Assembly: GCA_905234795.1 (NCBI GenBank)
Contig: CAJOIQ010000001.1
Span: 186,001-250,000 of the forward strand
Origin: an uncultured Bacteroidales bacterium
GTDB lineage: Bacteria > Bacteroidota > Bacteroidia > Bacteroidales > UBA932
DNA: 64,000 nucleotides
Direction of reading: 5' to 3'
A program made the position numbers and the translations under genes. Below, one piece after another: positions 57,624-64,000 of this stretch. Each line of letters opens with the position of its first letter. The first letter of the stretch is position 1. The notes under the pieces are model-generated. The model searched no databases and had not been told where the DNA came from. It saw nothing but the letters and a program-made list of their open reading frames with translations.

Positions 57624-58786
57624 TGAAAAAGCTTCTAACTGTCATCCTGGCGCTGAGCGCGCTGCAGGCCTTTGCCCAAACCCCCGATTCCCTGGACCGG
57701 GACCGCTCCAAGTATGCCACCTATTCCTTCTCCAAGGACGACAAATACAAAGTGGAGACGCCCTATGAGACCGTCAAGGTGTCCCAGCCCAAGGGCAAAA
57801 AGGTCAAGAACGTCATCTTCATGATCGGTGACGGCACCGGCCTTTCCCAGTGGAGCGTGGGGTGGGTGGCCAACGGTGGCGCCCTCAATATCGACAACAT
57901 GCCTGTGGCCGGTTATTCCAACACCACCTGCACCGATAAACTGGTCACCGATTCCTGCGCCGGCGGCACCGCCCTGGCTATTGGCGAGAAAACCAAGTAC
58001 GGTTACATCGGCTGCAACGAGGCCGGCGAGCCCGTGGAGTCCAACCTCCAGTATGCCAAGCGCGTGAAAGGCATGAAGACGGGCGTTACCGTCACCTGCC
58101 GCATCAACGACGCCACTCCGGCCGATTTCTGCATCCACGGCACTTCCCGCAAGGATGAAGAAGGCCTGGCCGCCCAGTACGTGGACGCCAATGTGGACTT
58201 CATCTCCGGCGGCGGCACCCATTTCTGGAACCAGCGTTCCGACGGCCGCAACCTCATTGAGGAAATGAAAGCCAAGGGCTACACCTTTGTGGACAAGCTG
58301 GAGGACATTGCCGGAGCACAGGGAGACAAATTCCTGGGCCTGTACGACGAGTATGACCTGAAACCCGCCCTGGACCGCGGCCCCATCCTCATGGAAAGCA
58401 CCATGAAGGCCATCCAGATGCTGGACAACAAGAAAGGTTTCTTCCTCATGGTGGAGGGTTCCCAGATTGACGACTGGTGCCACCGCAACAAGGTGGGCTA
58501 TGTGTGCGAGGAACTCTTCGACTTCGACAAAGTGATTGGCGCCGTGCTGGAGTGGGCCCAGAAAGACGGGCAAACCCTGGTGGTTGTCACCGCCGACCAC
58601 AACACCGGCGGCCTCACCCTGCTCAAGGGCAGTATTAAGGACCGCGAGGTGAAAGTGCACTTCTCCACGTCCGGCCACGACGGCATTGTGGTACCGGTAT
58701 TTGCCTACGGCCCCGGTGCCGAAGCTTTTGCCGGCTGGCACGACAACGCCGAGATTGGCCAGATTGTGAAAAAGCTCCTGAAGTAA
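57623..58786 (+). CDS. secreted alkaline phosphatase
   Basis: VIFMIGDGTGLSQWS, VTDSCAGGTALAIGEKTKYGYIG, VVTADHNTGGLTL, FSTSGHDGIVVPVFAYGPGAE. Confidence 0.93.
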   Translation: MKKLLTVILALSALQAFAQTPDSLDRDRSKYATYSFSKDDKYKVETPYETVKVSQPKGKKVKNVIFMIGDGTGLSQWSVGWVANGGALNIDNMPVAGYSNTTCTDKLVTDSCAGGTALAIGEKTKYGYIGCNEAGEPVESNLQYAKRVKGMKTGVTVTCRINDATPADFCIHGTSRKDEEGLAAQYVDANVDFISGGGTHFWNQRSDGRNLIEEMKAKGYTFVDKLEDIAGAQGDKFLGLYDEYDLKPALDRGPILMESTMKAIQMLDNKKGFFLMVEGSQIDDWCHRNKVGYVCEELFDFDKVIGAVLEWAQKDGQTLVVVTADHNTGGLTLLKGSIKDREVKVHFSTSGHDGIVVPVFAYGPGAEAFAGWHDNAEIGQIVKKLLK

Positions 58787-60921
58787 TGCTCAAACTGCTT
58801 ACTCTCATACTGGCGCTGGTACCGCAGCTCATTCCCGCTCCCGCAGAAATGCAGGTGCGGGGAGGCTCGTTTTTAGTTACCCCCCCCTCCAACAATAAAA
58901 TCGAATTCCGGCTGGAGCCCGATTGTGGGCTCCCGGCCGAGGGATATACATTAGAGGTAACGCGCTCACGCGTACGCGCGGTCGCGTCCACGGAAGCCGG
59001 CCTGTTCTATGCCCGCCAAACCCTGAACCAGCTGGAGGAGAACGGCCGCATCCCTTGCGTGACCATCAAGGACTATCCCCGTTTTGCCTGGCGTGGTTTC
59101 CACCTGGATCCCTGCCGGCATTTCCTGAGCGTGGAGGACACCAAGCAGTACATCGACATCCTGGCCTCTTACAAGATGAACGTGATGCACTGGCACCTGA
59201 CCGACGACCAGGGCTGGCGCATCCAGATCAAGAAATATCCCCGTCTCACAGAGGTGGGTGGCACGCGCACCGAATTCGACGGCAGTGTCCACCAGGGCTT
59301 CTATACCCAGGAAGAGATCAAGGAAGTGGTGGCCTATGCTGCCCAGCGTCATGTGACCGTGCTGCCCGAAATCGAGATGCCCGGCCACGCCATTGCCGCC
59401 ATCCGCGCATACCCCGGCCTGTCCTGCACCAAGGAGACCGTGAACACCTTCTACACCTGGGGCTCCCCGGATATTGTCCTGTGCCCCGGCCGCGAGTTCA
59501 TGTTCGAATTTCTGGAGGACGTAATTGCCGAGGTCGTGGAGCTCTTCCCCGGAGAATACATCCACATCGGCGGAGACGAATGCAAGAAAGACAAGTGGGA
59601 GCAGTGCCCCCATTGCCAGGCCCGCATCAAGGCCCTGGGCCTTGTGGCCGACGATAAAGGAACGGCCGAGGAAAAACTCCAGAGCTACGCCATCCGCCGC
59701 ATGGAGGACATTCTGCACAAGTATGGCCGCAAGCTCATCGGCTGGGACGAGATTCTGGAAGGCGGCCTCAGCCCCAACGCTACGGTCATGAGCTGGCGCG
59801 GGGAAACCGGCGGAATTGCCGCCGCCCTGCAGGGCCACGACGTCATCATGACCCCGTCCAAGGAGGGCATGTACCTGGACCATTACCAGGGAGATTCCAA
59901 GATTGAACCGGTTGCCATCGGCAACTACACCACGCTGGAAAAGGCCTATGCCTATGACCCCGTTCCCGCCGAACTGGTACAGAACGGCAAGGAAGACCAC
60001 GTGATTGGCCTGCAGTGCAATAACTGGAGCGAATATATTTATTCCAACAGCCACCGTCAGTACATGCTGTTCCCGCGCGCCTTCGCCGTGGCCGAGACCG
60101 GCTGGACGCCCAAGGCTAAGAAGGACTGGGAAAGCTTCCGTGTGCGCGTGGACAAAGCCTGCCGGGACCTGGACCGCAGGGGAGTGAACTACCACATTCC
60201 GCTTCCGGAGCAGCCGGGCGGTTCCTGTGACAAATTGGTATTCACGGATAAAGCCGTGGTGGAATTCACCACCACGCGTCCCGTGGCCGCCATGGTCTAT
60301 ACCGTGGACGGCAGTGAGCCCACGGCGGCATCGGCCCGTTACACCCAGCCCCTGGAATTCACCCGGGACGCCACCCTCAAGATAGCCAGCCTCACCTCCT
60401 ACGGCAAGCTGAGCCCGGTGCGCACCATCACCATCCGGCAGGAAGAACCCATGGAGGCCCTTCCCGCCGCTGCGGTAGAGAGCGGAATCCGTTCCAGCCG
60501 GGCCGACGGCCGCTTTGTGACCGTGGCCGATACCCAGGGCGCCGCCTGGAAGGAAATCAAGCTGGAAAAACTGCGGGACATGAATACGCTGGAGCCCTTC
60601 GACCGCAACATGCCCGACACCCTGCGTTTCTATGCCGTCCAGGCCCAGGCCTGTTTCAACGTGAAGGAAACCGCTGTGTACCGTTTCTCCAGCGACTGTG
60701 ACCAGGTGTGGATTGACGGCCGCCTGCTCATCGACAACGGGGCCCAGGTCAAGCGCTATTCCCGCCAGGATGCCGAGGCCGCCCTGGAGGCCGGCCCGCA
60801 CAGCGTGAAAGTGGTATATATTTATAATGTAATAGGTGGCTGGAACTCTATCCGCAATAAGACGGATGTGCAGATCATGCGCGCCGGTTCCGGCAAATGG
60901 AGAAAGATAGAACTGCTGTAG
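58786..60921 (+). CDS. GH20 beta-N-acetylhexosaminidase with C-terminal accessory domains
   Basis: RFAWRGFHLDPCRHFL, MNVMHWHLTDDQGWRIQIKKYPRLTEVG, VLPEIEMPGHAIAAI, YIHIGGDECKKDKW; C-terminal chitobiase-like and PA14-like region. Confidence 0.95.
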   Translation: MLKLLTLILALVPQLIPAPAEMQVRGGSFLVTPPSNNKIEFRLEPDCGLPAEGYTLEVTRSRVRAVASTEAGLFYARQTLNQLEENGRIPCVTIKDYPRFAWRGFHLDPCRHFLSVEDTKQYIDILASYKMNVMHWHLTDDQGWRIQIKKYPRLTEVGGTRTEFDGSVHQGFYTQEEIKEVVAYAAQRHVTVLPEIEMPGHAIAAIRAYPGLSCTKETVNTFYTWGSPDIVLCPGREFMFEFLEDVIAEVVELFPGEYIHIGGDECKKDKWEQCPHCQARIKALGLVADDKGTAEEKLQSYAIRRMEDILHKYGRKLIGWDEILEGGLSPNATVMSWRGETGGIAAALQGHDVIMTPSKEGMYLDHYQGDSKIEPVAIGNYTTLEKAYAYDPVPAELVQNGKEDHVIGLQCNNWSEYIYSNSHRQYMLFPRAFAVAETGWTPKAKKDWESFRVRVDKACRDLDRRGVNYHIPLPEQPGGSCDKLVFTDKAVVEFTTTRPVAAMVYTVDGSEPTAASARYTQPLEFTRDATLKIASLTSYGKLSPVRTITIRQEEPMEALPAAAVESGIRSSRADGRFVTVADTQGAAWKEIKLEKLRDMNTLEPFDRNMPDTLRFYAVQAQACFNVKETAVYRFSSDCDQVWIDGRLLIDNGAQVKRYSRQDAEAALEAGPHSVKVVYIYNVIGGWNSIRNKTDVQIMRAGSGKWRKIELL

Positions 60922-60922
60922 T

Positions 60923-62218
60923 ATGAAAAGATACTGGATCATAAGCCTGTTCCTGATGCTTGCGCTTTGCGGCACGTCCTGTACCAAGGGCGGGTCCCAG
61001 GGCCTGGTGATTACCCCGCCGAACTCCAAGCCCAACACGGGTAACACGGGAGACACCGGCAATACCGGAAACACCGGAAATACGGGTAACACGGGTGATA
61101 CGGGCACCGGAGACAATGGCGGCAACACCAATACGGGTACCCTGTGCAAGGATATCGGCCAGTCTCCCATTGTGCTGGCCTACTTCACGGAGTATACCGA
61201 GGAACTGCCGGAGGTCACCCTCCTCACCCATATCAACTATGCCCACGGCCGCTTCGGCAATCCCAAGACCGGAGACGGCGGCATTGTGATTACCCAGTCC
61301 GAAAAAGCCCCTATCAGCAAGGTGATTGCGCTCAAGAGCGTGAACCCCAAGCTCAAGGTGTGCCTGATGATCGGCGGTTGGGGCGGCCATGCCGACGGCT
61401 TCTCCATGATGGCCCGTGATGCGGCCAAGCGCACGCTTTTCTGCAAGAGCGTGAAGAGCCTGCTGGACCAGCACAAGCTGGACGGCGTGGACATCGACTG
61501 GGAATATCCCACCCAGAGCGCCGACAACGAGACCGGCTGCAGCCCGGACGATACCAAGAATTTCAACCTGGTGCTCCAGGAGCTGCGGGAGACCATCGGC
61601 ACCGATAAGATTATCTCCTACGCATCCTCTTCCTCCCATCCGGAATACGTAGACTGGCCCACCGCCATCAAGTACATTGACTACGTAAATGTGATGACCT
61701 ACGACATGGGTGCGGCCCCCAAAGGCCACAATTCCCCGCTGCATAAGGGAGAGCGCTTTACGCACAGCAGCTGGGACGAAGCCATCCAGAAACACGTGAA
61801 AGCCGGCATTCCCAAGAACCGCATGGTGATGGGCGTGCCCTTCTACGGGAAGGCCGAGAAAAGCCCTGCCGATGCCGACAAAGTCTTTGTGGACAGCAAG
61901 GGCAAGCTGGGCTATTCCATCAAGTACAAGGATATCGTTCCCGTTGTGGAGAAGGGAACGTACATGGGCGTTGCCCTTAACCGCAAACTCCACCGTGTAT
62001 GGGACCCCAAGTCCATGGTCCCGTTCCTGGCCGACGATACGGGCCGCAACTTCCTTTCCTACGACGACCCCGAGAGTGTGACGGCCAAGGGAAAGTATGT
62101 GATTGACAACTCTCTCCTGGGCGCCATGTTCTGGGAATACAGAGGGGATACGCAAGACCATGGCCTGCTCAAACCCCTGGTGAAAGCGATATACGGAAAA
62201 GAATCCGTTTTACAATAA
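60923..62218 (+). CDS. GH18 chitinase / endo-N-acetylglucosaminidase, lipoprotein with NTG-repeat linker
   Basis: LDGVDIDWEYP catalytic motif, VMTYDMGA, lipobox ALCGTSC. Confidence 0.93.
   Translation: MKRYWIISLFLMLALCGTSCTKGGSQGLVITPPNSKPNTGNTGDTGNTGNTGNTGNTGDTGTGDNGGNTNTGTLCKDIGQSPIVLAYFTEYTEELPEVTLLTHINYAHGRFGNPKTGDGGIVITQSEKAPISKVIALKSVNPKLKVCLMIGGWGGHADGFSMMARDAAKRTLFCKSVKSLLDQHKLDGVDIDWEYPTQSADNETGCSPDDTKNFNLVLQELRETIGTDKIISYASSSSHPEYVDWPTAIKYIDYVNVMTYDMGAAPKGHNSPLHKGERFTHSSWDEAIQKHVKAGIPKNRMVMGVPFYGKAEKSPADADKVFVDSKGKLGYSIKYKDIVPVVEKGTYMGVALNRKLHRVWDPKSMVPFLADDTGRNFLSYDDPESVTAKGKYVIDNSLLGAMFWEYRGDTQDHGLLKPLVKAIYGKESVLQ
61034..61105 (+). repeat. 9-bp coding minisatellite (8 units, Asn/Asp-Thr-Gly)
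   Basis: Reads NTG NTG DTG NTG NTG NTG NTG DTG in the GH18 linker. Confidence 0.9.
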
Positions 62219-62259
62219 TTTATATACAAATTATAACTATTAACTAAACTAACTAACCA

Positions 62260-64000
62260 ATGAAACAGAAAGTAGTCCATCTAACGAAACTGGCTGCTGT
62301 GCTGTGTCTCCTCCTGGGGATGTGGGGCCCTACGGCCTTTGCCCAGCGGGGTATTACCATCAAAGGTAGGATTGTGGACGCAGACGGTTTGCCGGTGATC
62401 GGTGCTGGTGTCACCCTCAAGGGAACCACCACCGGTGTGGCTGCCGACTTCGACGGTAACTTTACGTTAACCGTTCCCGGCGAGACTGCTGTGTTGGAGG
62501 TTGCCGCCCTCGGTTATGTGACCGAGGAGGTGAAAGTGGGTAAGGAGCGCAACTTTACCATTGTGCTCCGTGACGACACCCAGACCATCGAAGCTACGGT
62601 GGTGGTGGCGTACGGTACCCAGACCAAGGCCACCGTTACCGGTGCCTTGACCTCCATCGACAACAAGGCCCTCATCAAGGCTCCCGTGGCCGACGTTACC
62701 AACGTGCTGGCCGGTCAGATGCCCGGTGTGTCCACCGTGCAGGAAACGGGTCAGCCCGGTGAAGACTATGCCAAGATTTACATTCGTGGTTCCGGTTCCC
62801 TGTCGGACTCCAACGCCTCCCCGCTCATCCTGGTGGATGGTGTGGAACGTCCGCTGAACACGGTGGACCCGAACGAAATCGAGAGTCTGTCCATCCTGAA
62901 GGACGCCGCCTCTACGGCTGTGTTCGGTGTGCGTGGTGCTAACGGTGTCATCATCGTTACCACCAAGCGCGGCGATGCCGGCAAACCCAAGATTTCCGTG
63001 AGCTCCATCACCGGTGTGCAGGTCCCTATGTCCTACATTACCCAGTGCTCCAGCTACGACTTCGCACGTTACTACAACGTGTATCAGTGGAACGACGGCA
63101 AGACCGATCCCGGCCTGTACTTCACCCGTGAGGCCATCGAGGCCTACCGCACGGGCAGCGACCCGGTCATGTTCCCGAACACCCAGTGGCACGAGCTCAT
63201 GTTCCGCAAGGCCTTCGTCCAGACCAAGAACAACATCAACATCTCCGGCGGCTCCGACAAAGTCCGTTACTTCGTGTCCATGGGTTACATGTTCCAGAAC
63301 GGTCTGCTCAAGCAGATTCCGGACGTCACCTACGACAACAACTATTCCTACAACCGTTATAACTACCGCGCCAACCTGGACTTCAAGCTCACTGAAACCA
63401 CGGACATGAAGTTCAACATCAGCGGCGTCATTGGAAACACCCGGGAGCCCCTCGCCAGCGACCGTGACAACATCTGGATGCTCACCATGCTGTGGGCCCA
63501 CCCCACGGCCTCTCCGGGCATCGTGAACGGCATGCCGGTGACGGTGGTCTCCTACGACGCCCTGCCCGACGGCCTCACCAAGTGGAACGGCTGGGAGTAC
63601 TACTACTGGTCCGGTTACCAGAACAAGTTCAAGACCACCCTGGACATGGACATGACCATCACCCAGCGCCTGGACTTCCTCACCCAGGGTCTCAGCTTCT
63701 CCCTCAAGGGCAGTTACGACACCGAGATGGCCATTACCAAGAAGCGTTCGGGTAGCGGCGGTTATCACCAGACCATCGAATACGTGTCCTGGGCCAACAA
63801 TTCCGGCCTCAGCATGTCCGATCCTTATTTCGACCGCACCTACCAGCCGGTTATCAGCGGCAGCGCGCCCACCCTCAGCTACAGCGAGTCCACCGACGAC
63901 GACAAGAGCTGGTACATCGAGGCCCGTCTGGACTATCGCCGCAAATTCGCCGGCAAGCACAATGTGAGCGGTCTGCTGCTTTACAACCAGTCCCGCGACT
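62260..64000 (+). CDS. SusC/RagA-family TonB-linked outer membrane receptor (partial, 3' end beyond window)
   Basis: MKQKVVHLTKLAAVLCLLLGMWGPTAFAQRGITIKGRIVDADGLPVIGAGVTLKGTTTGVAADFDGNFTL...VVVAYGTQTKATVTGAL...VFGVRGANGVIIVTTKRG; no stop in window. Confidence 0.95.
   Translation, partial: MKQKVVHLTKLAAVLCLLLGMWGPTAFAQRGITIKGRIVDADGLPVIGAGVTLKGTTTGVAADFDGNFTLTVPGETAVLEVAALGYVTEEVKVGKERNFTIVLRDDTQTIEATVVVAYGTQTKATVTGALTSIDNKALIKAPVADVTNVLAGQMPGVSTVQETGQPGEDYAKIYIRGSGSLSDSNASPLILVDGVERPLNTVDPNEIESLSILKDAASTAVFGVRGANGVIIVTTKRGDAGKPKISVSSITGVQVPMSYITQCSSYDFARYYNVYQWNDGKTDPGLYFTREAIEAYRTGSDPVMFPNTQWHELMFRKAFVQTKNNINISGGSDKVRYFVSMGYMFQNGLLKQIPDVTYDNNYSYNRYNYRANLDFKLTETTDMKFNISGVIGNTREPLASDRDNIWMLTMLWAHPTASPGIVNGMPVTVVSYDALPDGLTKWNGWEYYYWSGYQNKFKTTLDMDMTITQRLDFLTQGLSFSLKGSYDTEMAITKKRSGSGGYHQTIEYVSWANNSGLSMSDPYFDRTYQPVISGSAPTLSYSESTDDDKSWYIEARLDYRRKFAGKHNVSGLLLYNQSRD

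Noticed and set aside
58966-61170. 734-aa minus-strand ORF with PVLPVFPVFPVLPVSP repeat
   Set aside because: The proline-rich repeat is only the antisense of the GH18 NTG minisatellite; the remainder shadows GH20.

Overview
The window is chromosomal DNA of a GC-rich member of the Bacteroidetes (probably Bacteroidales), inferred from Sus-type loci, TAnnTTTG promoters and SusR/DUF6377-like regulation. It carries about 44 protein-coding genes and no rRNA, tRNA or CRISPR that I could recognise. Main blocks: (1) murA (partial), murB, aspS and rsmA, with a low-GC cassette beside murA that holds a C10 (streptopain-like) protease, small lipoproteins and a duplicated 5' end of murA; (2) a complete starch-type Sus PUL on the minus strand (DUF6377/SusR-like regulator, SusC, SusD, a five-module SusE/F-like protein, three GH13, GH31) with a GH127-like pseudogene remnant fused onto one GH13; (3) an MBOAT plus two SGNH-hydrolase acylation cassette; (4) a phosphate/pyrophosphate-themed minus-strand run (DUF47/PhoU-like, a proposed PiT-like-membrane-domain/LuxR-HTH fusion, OprP-type porin, CYTH protein, DASS transporter, MgtC, H+/Na+-pyrophosphatase); (5) pheS, a C69 peptidase, an N-domain-less clpB bracketed by a perfect 61-bp inverted repeat, secG, lptE and a sigma-54 activator; (6) a GlcNAc/chitin-type PUL (SSS transporter, XylR-like regulator, ROK kinase, GH2 exo-glucosaminidase, alkaline phosphatase, GH20, GH18, SusC). 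Best candidates for something undescribed: the PiT-like/LuxR membrane regulator next to DUF47, a 150-bp (exactly 50-codon) palindromic element inserted in frame in murB, the 61-bp inverted repeats around clpB, and the C10-protease cassette with a duplicated murA start. All calls come from reading the sequence; no database search was run.
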